Below, in pieces: positions 14,872 to 24,075 of a DNA stretch of 29,524 nucleotides. Made by a program: the position numbers and the translations under genes. Numbering within the stretch: the first letter of the stretch is position 1; every line of letters starts with the position of its first letter. Location: IMG/VR virus record IMGVR_UViG_3300005589_000082, positions 1-29,524 of that record. One strand, written 5' to 3'. The notes under the pieces are model-generated. The model saw nothing but the letters and a program-made list of their open reading frames with translations, made no database searches and had not been told where the DNA came from. This DNA comes from a virus.

Positions 14872-16643
14872 TATTTAGGCTCCCTGAAGGGTGAATCCCA
14901 GTTTTCTTCTAATATGGCGATAAAGTCTGCTTCGCCTTCTTTCATTTTTCTGATGCGAAGGTCTGAATTGCCCATGAAAACAGAATCTTCAAACGCTTCG
15001 ACTTCAGCTTGTGCAGCTGCCAATTGATCTGGGGTGGGGTTAGTTGCAACAAAAGCTCGAATCCGTTCTTGAATCAATGTTCTTAGCGCAGCTCTACCGC
15101 CGGTTTTGTTGGCTTTGTGGATTTCTTCCCACTGGAAACTAAAACCCAATATAGGGCTGTTGTACGAAGGAGGATGGCTAAGTTTAAAATCACCCATTCT
15201 CCTGTCTAATATGGAAATCTCCATATCTGCAGCATCAAAGGATTCACCAATCTCATATTTGTCCTTGTTTTCTTCAAACCACTTTACATAATCAGCATTG
15301 CCGCCTATTCCATCGCCATAGCGAAGCATTTCGGCGACCATCAAATCTTTCGCCATAGCTTTAACATCAGTTGATGTTGGACCCCATTCACTGACACCCA
15401 AGTAGTTATCGATCATTCTCATCGCAAGAGAAAATGAATTGGTCTGAAGCATTTGCTTCTCGATATCTTCCAATTGACCTATACGAGTAAGGAAAATGGC
15501 TGAATATCCGGGGTTATTTTGGGCTTCTTTAAGAAGTTTACGCTTCGCCGCTTCTATTTTCACTTTAAGAGTGGCATTAGGCACATCAGACTGTTGAATA
15601 GCCACAAGAATCTCAGATGTTTCATTCAACAGGAGATTTTTGCCATACTCGTATTGTTGGGACTTGTATACAGGAACACGTTGCCAGCGATCCAATAACT
15701 GGGTGGGGTGGCGTTCAGGGTCAATGCTCCCATCAAGGGTTGCCTGTTGAATCGCATCTTGCAGTTCTTTAGCAGATGCATACTTACCGGCATCGATGTC
15801 AAAAGCCATCTGCTGAAACTTTTCATTCTCATCGCGATCCTTACGACCACGAATAAAATTCTCGCGATTAGTTAATCCGTTGATAACAGCAGTTTTTGAC
15901 TCGGACGTGAGCAATGGGTCAGTCGACAGATTCAGCCGGATATTGTCAAGTTCCTCAATGCTCTCAGCTGAGTTCGTATCATCAAAATAGCCGCGACTCA
16001 CAACTCTCTGTTCAGAAGATTTGTATAACTTGTCAGCATTTACAGGATCAATGGTATCATTAAGTATGGCACTCTCAAGAGTATCTTGAATACCAGCAAG
16101 ATTACCGATCTGTTCATCAACAGCAATACTTCCCATCATGGCAGTATGTGCCTCACCTAAGGTCTTATTGTACCGGCTTACGGCAACGGAAGCTTGGTCA
16201 GGGGCTTGCTTTTGGGATATTAACTCTGAACGTACTTTGGCATTGATATCATCATGACCTTCACCGTGAGCAGTATATTTATCGATGATGCCATCAGAAC
16301 CAATTTGGTACACCTTGTCCATGACATGGGCGGAAGGCATAACTTTTTGACCATCTACTTCAACAAGTTTGGACTCGTCATATTCGACGCCCATGTAGTT
16401 CAATTCCAACTCGGAATAGAATGGGGTCTGGTCAACAAGAGTTTTAAGGTTCGAAAGTTCAGCTACTGCACGACCCTTGTTATCGTAGTATTGGGTTTCA
16501 CGCTCATTTCTCTCAGCTTCAATACCGAGAGTTGTGAGAGTATTACCTAGAGACTCTAATCCTTTGCCAGCAACACCGCTATCGCGGTGGGTTACAGGAG
16601 AGGAAGAACCGTAAGGTTTTGATCTTGAGTCAGGTAACTTCAT
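14871..16643 (-). CDS. Internal virion protein, T7 gp15-like position
   Basis: The product is 590 residues, soluble and largely helical, with many Gln, Asn, Glu and Lys. No enzymatic motif is visible. The N-terminus (KPYGSSSPVTHRDSG) and the following LGNTLTTLGIEAERNERE are typical of phage ejection proteins with a mobile N-tail and a long helical body. It lies between a small Gly-rich virion protein and the giant 1725-residue protein, the same order as gp14, gp15 and gp16 in T7, whose products leave the head to build a trans-envelope tube. The assignment is from context and composition. Both ends overlap neighbours (ATGA with the gene before, TAATG with the gene after), and GGAGG lies 12 bases upstream. 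Confidence 0.72.
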   Translation of the reverse strand: MKLPDSRSKPYGSSSPVTHRDSGVAGKGLESLGNTLTTLGIEAERNERETQYYDNKGRAVAELSNLKTLVDQTPFYSELELNYMGVEYDESKLVEVDGQKVMPSAHVMDKVYQIGSDGIIDKYTAHGEGHDDINAKVRSELISQKQAPDQASVAVSRYNKTLGEAHTAMMGSIAVDEQIGNLAGIQDTLESAILNDTIDPVNADKLYKSSEQRVVSRGYFDDTNSAESIEELDNIRLNLSTDPLLTSESKTAVINGLTNRENFIRGRKDRDENEKFQQMAFDIDAGKYASAKELQDAIQQATLDGSIDPERHPTQLLDRWQRVPVYKSQQYEYGKNLLLNETSEILVAIQQSDVPNATLKVKIEAAKRKLLKEAQNNPGYSAIFLTRIGQLEDIEKQMLQTNSFSLAMRMIDNYLGVSEWGPTSTDVKAMAKDLMVAEMLRYGDGIGGNADYVKWFEENKDKYEIGESFDAADMEISILDRRMGDFKLSHPPSYNSPILGFSFQWEEIHKANKTGGRAALRTLIQERIRAFVATNPTPDQLAAAQAEVEAFEDSVFMGNSDLRIRKMKEGEADFIAILEENWDSPFREPK

Positions 16644-17179
16644 GAGGACATAAATCCTCCGGCTGCTGAACCTAAGCTATAGCCTACGCTTGCGCCAGCT
16701 GGACCACCTGCAAAAGCACCGAATACAGCACCAACAACACCGAGACCTGTAGCCATTACGCCGCCTTTAGCAGCATTTTCAATGTTGGTAGCACGATGCA
16801 TTTCAGTAGTGTACAAAAATCTCGCTTCATCGCGACCATATTCACGATAGGCGTCGTAGTAATTGGACGTAGTACCAGAAATGACAGAACCACGACCACC
16901 TCGAACTGAACCCGTGCCGGATACTGACAAGCCAGATGCCGCCGAACGAGCGTTAATAGAGGCGAGGTCAATCTTCAATGTGCGCATGTTATTGTAGTAA
17001 TCACGTGCGGCAACACGACGAATGCTATCAGCATCCGCTTGCGCCGTAGATTGGGCTTGAAGGGCAGAAGCGTAATCACCTATGCCCTTCAATATAGTGC
17101 CAGCTGCCTCAAGTTTCTGAGAGCCGGTAGCCTTGCTCCAATCATACCCTTCAACATTACCAATTTTAACTTGTGCCAT
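16640..17179 (-). CDS. Small internal virion protein, T7 gp14-like
   Basis: The product is 179 residues from ATG 17179. An in-frame TTG six bases earlier is less likely because the ATG overlaps the preceding stop (TAATG) and GGAG fits it. The first half is helical (LEAAGTILKGIGDYASALQA), with repeated YYNN and YYDAYREYG stretches, and the last 45 residues are a Gly/Ala-rich hydrophobic segment, GVMATGLGVVGAVFGAFAGG, ending AAGGFMSS. This is the usual look of phage gp14-type core proteins, which insert into the outer membrane during ejection. No enzymatic motif is present. Order after tail tubular A supports the call. Confidence 0.75.
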   Translation of the reverse strand: MAQVKIGNVEGYDWSKATGSQKLEAAGTILKGIGDYASALQAQSTAQADADSIRRVAARDYYNNMRTLKIDLASINARSAASGLSVSGTGSVRGGRGSVISGTTSNYYDAYREYGRDEARFLYTTEMHRATNIENAAKGGVMATGLGVVGAVFGAFAGGPAGASVGYSLGSAAGGFMSS

Positions 17180-17808
17180 TACCAACGTACTCCATAGCCA
17201 ACACGTGCACCAACAAGCGAATTAGCCTCAAACACTTCGGTTATTCCTTGAGCACCATCGAGGGCGGCGGCTTCAGAGAGTTTTTCTTCATACTCAGCCC
17301 AAAGCTTCTTCTCAAGGTCTGTATTTTCAGTTGAATCAACACATATGGTAGCTGCCAAATGGCAAGCTAATGCCTGAATCATATTGGCACTGAAAAGCGT
17401 TGTGTCAGTCTGTTGTTTGATGCCAAGCACCCAAATCGTTTCAACTTCAGGCGCAAAAATCCATTTCTCTTCCTTACTCCAACGCTCATAAAGATTTTCC
17501 ATGCGCACATTATCAAACACACGATGGACTCTCAAAATGTCAGTCGGAACAAGAAAGTAACCTTCCTGATTGTTGTATGCCGGTAAATCAGGTGAAGACG
17601 TATCCCTTGCCAATTCCCGTCGAACCATAGCAAAACTCCAAGGGCGTGACTCAAGCACGGCATCCCTGCAAGGCGCATATTGGGTCTTAATCAGGCGGGA
17701 ATCTTTATCAGTACCTTGAATATTGGCAATGGTATCATCTGTACTTGTAACGGGGGAGATACCTAATTTGACGCAAGCAATATTAGCAATTTCAATTTCA
17801 GTAGTCAC
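17179..17808 (-). CDS. Tail tubular protein A (gatekeeper)
   Basis: The product is 209 residues and begins TEIEIANIACVKLGISPVTS, followed by CRDAVLESRPWSFAMVRREL (residues about 47-66) and a pattern ending in an Ala-rich helix. This is the tail tubular A / T7 gp11 family: NxxLxxLG near the start and RDxxLxxxPWxFA are its marks. It forms the ring under the portal, to which the nozzle binds. Start is GTG 17808, overlapping the stop of tail tubular B (GTGA), with AAGGAG nine bases upstream. Confidence 0.9.
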   Translation of the reverse strand: MTTEIEIANIACVKLGISPVTSTDDTIANIQGTDKDSRLIKTQYAPCRDAVLESRPWSFAMVRRELARDTSSPDLPAYNNQEGYFLVPTDILRVHRVFDNVRMENLYERWSKEEKWIFAPEVETIWVLGIKQQTDTTLFSANMIQALACHLAATICVDSTENTDLEKKLWAEYEEKLSEAAALDGAQGITEVFEANSLVGARVGYGVRW

Positions 17809-20384
17809 CGGTTGCTACTCCTTACAACGCCAAAGAATCCTGCAACTTCTACAGGTAGTGATTTTTCTTGTGACAATTTTATCACACCATCGCTATATCC
17901 GTCAAGGCGAATGAATATGTCACCCGTAACAATAGGATTATCCTCAACAACGCCTTCGAAAAAGTCATCATTGGGGTTGTACTCAGACCCGTTAACCGTC
18001 GGAATAGAGGAATTAATGAGCCTCAATCCGACTTCTGAAAATTTGCGCTTGTCAATTTGAGAAGTACCAATGTTGGAACTGCCCTCAAGCGGCAATGATT
18101 CGACATTCATCTTGAACGGAGCACCAATAGAATAATCACCGACAACAGTTCCTGGGATTATGATATCACCGTTGACCACAGTAACCATACCTAATGTGTG
18201 GTATGCGCCTTCAGGGTCACGGACAATAATATCAACCGGAAAACCGTTCCAAGGGTCAAGACCGGATACTTTACGGTCGTTTGGTACTTGACCAATTACC
18301 GCACCGTCATGTAAGGATTGGGGCAGTCCTTCTTCAGCATAAAGTTCTATCATGTGAATTCCCTCATCGACATACTTGCGGGAGATCCACATAACTGAAC
18401 CATCAGCATCCGCCGTAACGGATATGCTAACTATTGGGTAGCCAGACGGGGAAGTGAATTGGAATGCGGCTTGTGTGGCGGAATCAGGGTCAAACACCAT
18501 GCCTACCACGTCAATCGCGCTGAGCATCATAAGCATATGGTGCGGGTCGTCAAGATATCCCAATTCGCTGATACCAGAACGGAACAAATGTTCTGCACGT
18601 TGGGTTATATCCTTGGATGCATAGCCATAAGACTCGTCGCCTTCATCCCGCATAGAACGTACTTTAGACGGGGGAGCTTGGATATACACGATGTCACGAC
18701 CAACAATCTTAGGGATATGGATTCTTGATCCCCAAGCGGATTGTTTGTTGAATTGGCGGTCAGCATTGGATATCACGCCGGATACTGAAGTACCAATCCA
18801 CTCATCACGGGATGTGCCAATCACTAATTCTTTGTGTGCCTTCAGCCAAGCAATATTACCAGTAACAGCCAACGGGAATGCCATTGGATCTGTTTCCAAC
18901 GCGGGATCGCTTGGGTTGGGCGCAAAATCCATGAACGTACCGGTGCGGGACGCAAGCAAACGACCGCCCTCATTTTTACACCCGCCAAGCCACAAACGAC
19001 CTTGGAAAAATGCCGGTGCTACGGGGTAATCACCAGCAGCCCAAGCCGCAGGGGGAACCCAGCCGGTTACATCAGAAAACTTTTCAAATGTCCAATTGCC
19101 GTTAGTGTCACGTTTTAACCAGCGAGGTTCACGATCCTGATGGCACAATGCCATTACTTGATTGGAAGGATCAACGTCAACAACAATATCAAAAATATGA
19201 GTTTGAGACCAATCATGATCAAAAATTGCTTGTGTCCCGCCAGAGCTTTGAACTGGACCCAAAAACGGAGCGGATACTTCACCATAAACCACTGCCCTTT
19301 CAATAGGAGTGGCATCCGTAGATGCCATATCAGTCATTTCAATCCACGCACGTATATAATATGCTTGCCACACCCAGCCTGCTGGTAACACGTGATCTGA
19401 AGGATCCCATTCAGGCGTTACTATGTTGTATACATCCCCCACGGTCTGTATATCAACAGTCATATCAACATGGATGTAACTTGAGGAGGTGCCTGGATTT
19501 GCCTGCTCGTACATTTGAGATTTTACCTGTACACGCAACTTATGAGTAGGTTGACTCGTAGCTACCTTGCCTCGGCTGCTATTTATGTCATTATCAGTGG
19601 GGGCTGGCGGAATCGGCGTACCATCGGACCAAGACTCTTGATTAAAACCCGCATCATCTAATTGACCGACATATCGAAAAGTGAAAAAGGCGATATGTTT
19701 ATTGGGCACTTCATCTAAATCAACTTGAGCACTTAATGACATATTAGACGCACCAACAACCGCTACTTCAGAATTATCAGTTTTGTCATATACTGTAGGC
19801 ACACATTTACAAGACGCGCCTACGACAGACGGCCAAAAACGCTGTCCGTAGTGTTTATATCTAGAGGAGGTATAATAATCAGTTATGTCATACGGGCTGT
19901 AGTTACCGAAGTAATAAAGATTACCTGAGCCACTGGCTCCATCGGGGTTTCTACTATCATCAATGAGGACATTGCCGCCGCCATAATGTGTAGAAGGCGC
20001 ATCAACTTTGTATACTTGACCTCCGCCCCACACAGTACGGCGTTCAAATGTCGGGTCTTCAAGAAGATTGTTACCGGTTACACCATCTTCAATAGTTACT
20101 TCAGTACCAATGCGCTTATAGACGGTCAATTTGGATTCTGTTATTTCAACGCACCAATCATTGCCCTCACGGTTAGGGAAATTGAAAAGGCGAGATACAG
20201 CCAAGCCGCCTGACAATCGAGCAGATAATGTGCCTTGACGTCGACGTACGGAACCCTGAATAGTAGGGATAGCATTCTGACATACAGCCAAGCCCTTGGC
20301 ATAGATCTCAGAATCTACAGCGCCTTGAGCGGACGGGGAAATCTCCCCACCTAAAAAGCTTGTTTGTACTGCTGCTACTCTCAT
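17805..20384 (-). CDS. Tail tubular protein B (nozzle)
   Basis: The product is 859 residues. The N-terminus has the family signature FLGGEISPSAQGAVDSEIYA (residues 10-29) and CQNAIPTIQGSVRRRQGT (35-52), typical of T7 gp12-like nozzle proteins of podoviruses. Later segments include PVAPAFFQGRLWLGG (about 452-466) and VIGTSRDEWIGTSVSG (about 511-526), also found in that family. The protein forms the tail tip around the channel and carries fibres or spikes. It overlaps the tail-fibre gene before it by four bases (ATGA) and tail tubular A after it, so all three are coupled. Confidence 0.92.
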   Translation of the reverse strand: MRVAAVQTSFLGGEISPSAQGAVDSEIYAKGLAVCQNAIPTIQGSVRRRQGTLSARLSGGLAVSRLFNFPNREGNDWCVEITESKLTVYKRIGTEVTIEDGVTGNNLLEDPTFERRTVWGGGQVYKVDAPSTHYGGGNVLIDDSRNPDGASGSGNLYYFGNYSPYDITDYYTSSRYKHYGQRFWPSVVGASCKCVPTVYDKTDNSEVAVVGASNMSLSAQVDLDEVPNKHIAFFTFRYVGQLDDAGFNQESWSDGTPIPPAPTDNDINSSRGKVATSQPTHKLRVQVKSQMYEQANPGTSSSYIHVDMTVDIQTVGDVYNIVTPEWDPSDHVLPAGWVWQAYYIRAWIEMTDMASTDATPIERAVVYGEVSAPFLGPVQSSGGTQAIFDHDWSQTHIFDIVVDVDPSNQVMALCHQDREPRWLKRDTNGNWTFEKFSDVTGWVPPAAWAAGDYPVAPAFFQGRLWLGGCKNEGGRLLASRTGTFMDFAPNPSDPALETDPMAFPLAVTGNIAWLKAHKELVIGTSRDEWIGTSVSGVISNADRQFNKQSAWGSRIHIPKIVGRDIVYIQAPPSKVRSMRDEGDESYGYASKDITQRAEHLFRSGISELGYLDDPHHMLMMLSAIDVVGMVFDPDSATQAAFQFTSPSGYPIVSISVTADADGSVMWISRKYVDEGIHMIELYAEEGLPQSLHDGAVIGQVPNDRKVSGLDPWNGFPVDIIVRDPEGAYHTLGMVTVVNGDIIIPGTVVGDYSIGAPFKMNVESLPLEGSSNIGTSQIDKRKFSEVGLRLINSSIPTVNGSEYNPNDDFFEGVVEDNPIVTGDIFIRLDGYSDGVIKLSQEKSLPVEVAGFFGVVRSSNR

Positions 20385-22081
20385 CTGCCCATTTGCCTTA
20401 TGAGACGGAACACGATAGAAGCAAAACTACGATTCTCTGCGGCAGTCAATTCACCGCTACCCATGATAGCCAAAGCAAACGTACCCGCACCGTCCGAATA
20501 TCGCATCGTCGGAATTTCATTCGCCGCACCAAGGTAAAATTCAATGTTGGTGTTGTCAGATTTCGGGACAAAATGGCTCATTGTGAGTTCATTTACCGTA
20601 GTACCGATTGAGTAATAAACCGGTCTATTGCTTTGAACCCATTGTCCTCTGCCGCCAACCAGAACCAATGCATCATTCCAATCACTAGAGTCACCACCAG
20701 CAACATTTGAGCCTGATGGAACTGAGTCTTGGAATACTGATACCCGACTGTTAGTATCTACGTCACGTACATCATTCGCGCCGGACGCGTTGTAGTCTTT
20801 TGATGCACCCATCGCAGAAAATGTCCCTGCTGAATCAGTGCTGAAACTACCGCCAAAGAAACCGAACCACCATGGATCATTGATACCAAGCCCCATGTCC
20901 TCTTTGTTGAGTTTCGACTGAATGTAACTGGCGACGCCAGATACGGTCGCCACGCCGGATTTGGTTGTGAATGTGCCGGAACTAACAGCGGTTTGCTGCC
21001 GTTTCATGGTTGTCAGCGCATTGGCTTCGGTCACCATACGCAGCAACAGCACATCAAAGATGCGATTCCAAATTGTCAGAGTGCTTGACCGGCTACCAAA
21101 GGCGCGAAGGATATCAGTTTCAACTTGCGTCAAGCCAGTGTAACCACCAAATGCCTGCTTGCCGTCAGCAATTGCCTGATTCGAATCAAAACGGTTGGCA
21201 ATGTCGGCACTGATCGCACCGCCACCGGCTGTAGCACCGGATTCAGTATAGTGACCTTGAGATTCTGCGTATGCGGAAAGCTTGCCGTCATTGGGGTATT
21301 TAGGAACAGGGTTCGGATCGCGAACCGCGTCATAATAAGTACGGGAGAACGAAACGCCTGCGGTTGCGTCTGCCCATTCTGCCATCAATGCATTCCACTG
21401 GTCTGTGGTGTCCTGCATTTTGTGACCAACCTCACCGCTTTCAAGATCAGCCCAACTACTGTCCGCCATGGGTGGAATTTGGCAAAACATAACAGGAAGC
21501 CCACGGTTCAAACATTCCGTAGCCACAGTTTGTGCCCAACCGAATATATCACGAGCACTTGCTTGACCATCTTGACCATCCGTCGGTCTTTGAACGTCAT
21601 TAGTGCCGCAATGGACAATGGCGGCGTTGGCATTGGACCAATTGTCGAGCTGCGTACCGACATTGGTCGCCAACTGTTCCATCGTTTGACCGGAAAACGC
21701 TTCTTGCCGCTTGGTCGTTGGGTTGGTGATGTAGTCGCCTACGCCATAATGCGCTGGCGGTGCGCCCACCATGTTGGAATCGCCGAGCAGCACCACTTCC
21801 TGAGTGAACGGATCAACAACCGTACCGCCACTTGCCCAAAACGCGTGCCACCGGTCGCTTATAGTACCGGTAAAGCCCAAATCGCCGAGCCATGTGTATT
21901 GCATGTCACCCAGCGAACCGGAATAGCCTTGACCAGTTAGGTACTCCCACCATGCGTCGGGGATTGTGTTAGCGGTAGCTCCTAAAGACTTAAGCCATGC
22001 CAGAGTCATATCCGACATGGCTTGAGCTGGAATACCTTGGTTCAGTAAAGCTTGACGCTTTAGGTCATTCCGGTGGGACAC
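20381..22081 (-). CDS. Tail fibre/spike with SGNH hydrolase domain
   Basis: The product is 566 residues from GTG 22081, preceded by AGGGGGTG. Residues about 25-90 hold a repeated motif of about 17 residues (LKSLGATANTIPD, LTGQGYSGSLGD, LGDLGFTGTISD), as in other phage tail adaptor segments. An SGNH/GDSL hydrolase domain follows: VVLLGDSNMVG (block I, S102), a block II Gly at about 131, CGTNDVQ (block III, N161) and GHYTESG (block V, H277). The usual Asp three residues before the block V His is Ser274, so it may use a Ser-His dyad. A Gly/Ser-rich C-terminal part carries FGFFGGSFSTDSAGTFSAMG-like sequence. It likely deacetylates or de-esterifies a surface glycan to let the phage bind. It sits before tail tubular B rather than after the ejection genes. 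Confidence 0.82.
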   Translation of the reverse strand: MSHRNDLKRQALLNQGIPAQAMSDMTLAWLKSLGATANTIPDAWWEYLTGQGYSGSLGDMQYTWLGDLGFTGTISDRWHAFWASGGTVVDPFTQEVVLLGDSNMVGAPPAHYGVGDYITNPTTKRQEAFSGQTMEQLATNVGTQLDNWSNANAAIVHCGTNDVQRPTDGQDGQASARDIFGWAQTVATECLNRGLPVMFCQIPPMADSSWADLESGEVGHKMQDTTDQWNALMAEWADATAGVSFSRTYYDAVRDPNPVPKYPNDGKLSAYAESQGHYTESGATAGGGAISADIANRFDSNQAIADGKQAFGGYTGLTQVETDILRAFGSRSSTLTIWNRIFDVLLLRMVTEANALTTMKRQQTAVSSGTFTTKSGVATVSGVASYIQSKLNKEDMGLGINDPWWFGFFGGSFSTDSAGTFSAMGASKDYNASGANDVRDVDTNSRVSVFQDSVPSGSNVAGGDSSDWNDALVLVGGRGQWVQSNRPVYYSIGTTVNELTMSHFVPKSDNTNIEFYLGAANEIPTMRYSDGAGTFALAIMGSGELTAAENRSFASIVFRLIRQMGR

Positions 22082-22094
22082 GAATCACCCCCTT

Positions 22095-22517
22095 TTAGTT
22101 ACCAGCAGTTTTTTCAATAAGAACCAATAAAAGCTGGTCGACAGTTTCTTTGATGAAGTGACTTTCCTGATAGTCGGTGAACGAACTGTGCACAACAATG
22201 GCGATATCATCTGCTGCGATATTAGCATCAGTGGTTTCCATCACAATGTTGGTGTCATTGACCTGCAGGTAAGGGCACCGCACAATGAGGTGATCACTTG
22301 CTGTGTGTTCATTCAAACGGGATAGCAGGTAAGTCAACAGCTTCTGAAAACCAGCAACTACAGTGGTCTTCTTAGCAAGGTCGACGTTTGCGCCCATAAA
22401 AATAGACAATTTATTGGGGTCAACAACCGACGCAGAACCGCGAGTAGCTTCACGCTTGTCCTTATTCTTTTCAAGCTTGAAGTTGCGTGGCGTCGTTTCG
22501 GGGGCGATTAAGTCCAT
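22095..22517 (-). CDS. Unrecognised structural-region protein
   Basis: The product is 140 residues and soluble. The N-terminus is basic and probably disordered (FKLEKNKDKREATRGS), then comes a mixed alpha/beta body (LSIFMGANVDLAKK, LLTYLLSRLNEH, DDIAIVVHSSFTDYQ) ending in a hydrophobic helix, QLLLVLIEKT. I do not recognise the family. It lies between the acidic HTH-type protein and the tail fibre, with GAGGAT before the ATG overlapping the previous stop. A minor virion, head-completion or fibre-assembly role is possible from position only. Confidence 0.72.
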   Translation of the reverse strand: MDLIAPETTPRNFKLEKNKDKREATRGSASVVDPNKLSIFMGANVDLAKKTTVVAGFQKLLTYLLSRLNEHTASDHLIVRCPYLQVNDTNIVMETTDANIAADDIAIVVHSSFTDYQESHFIKETVDQLLLVLIEKTAGN

Positions 22518-22520
22518 AGG

Positions 22521-22958
22521 TTAATCCTCGTCGTTAATTTCCTGTGACTGAGGAGAATCCTGACCGGTTTCTGCAGCGTATTCCTTAACAAAATCAGGAA
22601 TTTCACCGTCTGCGGCTTCACCATCGGGAGAAACTTTAGCTTCTGACTCGTCAATCATTTTTGACACATCATAAGCGGAAATATCACTTGATTCAACATC
22701 AAGCTGTACCTCATTAAGTTCATCCGGTTCGGATTCCTCAAGAGTTACACGCGGCGCATTATCGATGCCCATATGTTTGGCGGGGTTGTATTTACCTGAT
22801 TTGTAGGTTTCACGTGCCTCTTTTACGAGACCTGCCAAAGTTTCCGGTGCGATCTGAAAGTGAGCGCAAAGCTGTGCTTCACTGTGTTCACCTGCGTGCA
22901 GCAATCGGATCAATTCAAATTTCTCATTGTCCCGAATGCCTGAACGTAAAATTGCCAT
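22521..22958 (-). CDS. Acidic protein with N-terminal helix-turn-helix-like region
   Basis: The product is 145 residues. The first 50 (KFELIRLLHAGEHSEAQLCA, then LAGLVKEARETYK) look like a helix-turn-helix, with a turn near HFQIAPETL. The rest is strongly acidic (many Glu, Asp and Ser) and likely disordered, ending QEINDED. I do not recognise it. It follows the capsid terminator, with GGAG seven bases before ATG. Candidates are a late regulator, a DNA-mimic-like protein or a head-associated protein; none is proven. Confidence 0.7.
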   Translation of the reverse strand: MAILRSGIRDNEKFELIRLLHAGEHSEAQLCAHFQIAPETLAGLVKEARETYKSGKYNPAKHMGIDNAPRVTLEESEPDELNEVQLDVESSDISAYDVSKMIDESEAKVSPDGEAADGEIPDFVKEYAAETGQDSPQSQEINDED

Positions 22959-22975
22959 AGGGCTTCTCCAATATT

Positions 22976-23010
22976 ATTATAAGAAAAAGGAGTCCCGATG
23001 TCGGGACTCC
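22976..23010 (-). terminator. Capsid-gene terminator overlapping a possible promoter
   Basis: On the minus strand arms GGAGTCCCG and CGGGACTCC around ACAT (23010-22989) are followed by TTTTTCTT, 14 bases after the capsid stop. It should end most capsid transcripts. The same DNA also reads CCGACA (23004-22999), 17 bases, TATAAT (22981-22976), a sigma70-like promoter whose -35 starts in the stem and runs into the loop. Its transcript would begin only about 11 bases before the next ATG, just covering GGAG, so the promoter is less certain than the terminator. Confidence 0.85.
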
Positions 23011-23023
23011 TTCCAATGGGAGC

Positions 23024-23896
23024 TTATGAGCCAGCTCCGGTTTCTTTCACTTTACACCAGACCAGATGCTTGTCCTCGATGCGTGAAACGCCGAAGTTAG
23101 CATGGCTGTAGATTACCCACAGGAAGCTACGGGTCGGGTCAGGGGCAATCTTGGCACTGATGTCCTGATTGACCTGCATGCCCAAAGCTTTCTTGGTCAT
23201 TGCAAAGATATCACGCTGGTTGGCGGCAGGGGACATCAGACGAGTAGAAACTACCCAAGTGTAGCCCATCCAAGACTCAACATAGCCTTTGGACGCCAGA
23301 GGACGCAGCGTGTTGTAATCGCCAGAAGTGGCTTCAGTAAGCTGCAGAAGCTTCCGAGCCATGGCGGGTGAAATAACAAATACCTTCTGAATATCAGGGT
23401 CGATGTCGTTAGCCATGAACTTCTCAGATACGGCAGTTACCATATCGAAAGAGAAGTCTTGACTATAATCACCGATTTCCTGATTGCTGTCAAAGGCAAC
23501 AGGACCGGCGTTGTTTTCAGAAGTACCGGTTGCGGCGGCGATGATTTTATCATCGAAAGCACGTTTCATTGCCATAGCCTGAGTATGGGCAATGTTGCTG
23601 TTCGGATCAACGATCATCATTGAAGGATCTTCAATTTCAACCGTGTCACCGACGTGCATAACACCAGGACGAGTAATGCGGCGATCCCAAGGAGTATCCA
23701 TAATCGGGGTAGTCACACGACCTGTAGTTGCCTTGGGTACGGCATCAACAGAATTCGCGGTTTCCCAGTTATGAGCCTCCGAGTTCACAGCCTTTTCCAT
23801 TACCCACGGACGCAGACGCGAAATGCCCTGCTGCGCCAGATGGCGTACGATGTTTTCGTACGTCCGGACGCGAACGTTGGAAATAGTAATAGCCAT
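23024..23896 (-). CDS. Major capsid protein
   Basis: The product is 290 residues and starts MAITISNVRVRTYENIVRH, with segments typical of podovirus coat proteins: GDTVEIEDPSMMIVDPNSN (residues 83-101), AMAMKRAFDDKIIAA (107-121) and a C-terminal SFLWVIYSHANFGVSRIEDK (256-275). An HK97-like fold is expected, from family knowledge. It follows the scaffold gene, has its own promoter and a leader of about 130 bases, a good GGAG site and a terminator immediately after its stop. That gives a separate high-level transcript, as expected for the most abundant virion protein. Confidence 0.92.
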   Translation of the reverse strand: MAITISNVRVRTYENIVRHLAQQGISRLRPWVMEKAVNSEAHNWETANSVDAVPKATTGRVTTPIMDTPWDRRITRPGVMHVGDTVEIEDPSMMIVDPNSNIAHTQAMAMKRAFDDKIIAAATGTSENNAGPVAFDSNQEIGDYSQDFSFDMVTAVSEKFMANDIDPDIQKVFVISPAMARKLLQLTEATSGDYNTLRPLASKGYVESWMGYTWVVSTRLMSPAANQRDIFAMTKKALGMQVNQDISAKIAPDPTRSFLWVIYSHANFGVSRIEDKHLVWCKVKETGAGS

Positions 23897-24033
23897 TTTT
23901 AATAAACTCCAAAGAAAAAGGCAAATAAAAGAAAATTCACTTTCGCTTTGAAGCTACCCGTATTCAGAGACGGACCCCGTGCTTACTTACTTTACGGACG
24001 TTTGATCGCTACCCGTTTTTTCAGTATATGAAA

Positions 24034-24070
24034 AGTATACCATACGAAGGGGGGTCATGTCAACCCCCCT
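24034..24070 (-). promoter_or_regulatory. Capsid promoter with -35 in an inverted repeat
   Basis: On the minus strand TTGACA (24063-24058), an 18-base spacer and TATACT (24039-24034) with TGG before the -10 make a near-consensus extended promoter. The -35 starts at the end of one arm and fills the loop of the inverted repeat AGGGGGGT (24070-24063) / ACCCCCCT (24055-24048). The repeat lies six bases after the scaffold stop. It has no long U-tract, so it may act as a weak terminator, RNA-processing hairpin or operator. The predicted transcript has a leader of about 130 bases (24026 to 23897) containing ACGGGTAGC twice. Confidence 0.85.
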
Positions 24071-24075
24071 CAATA

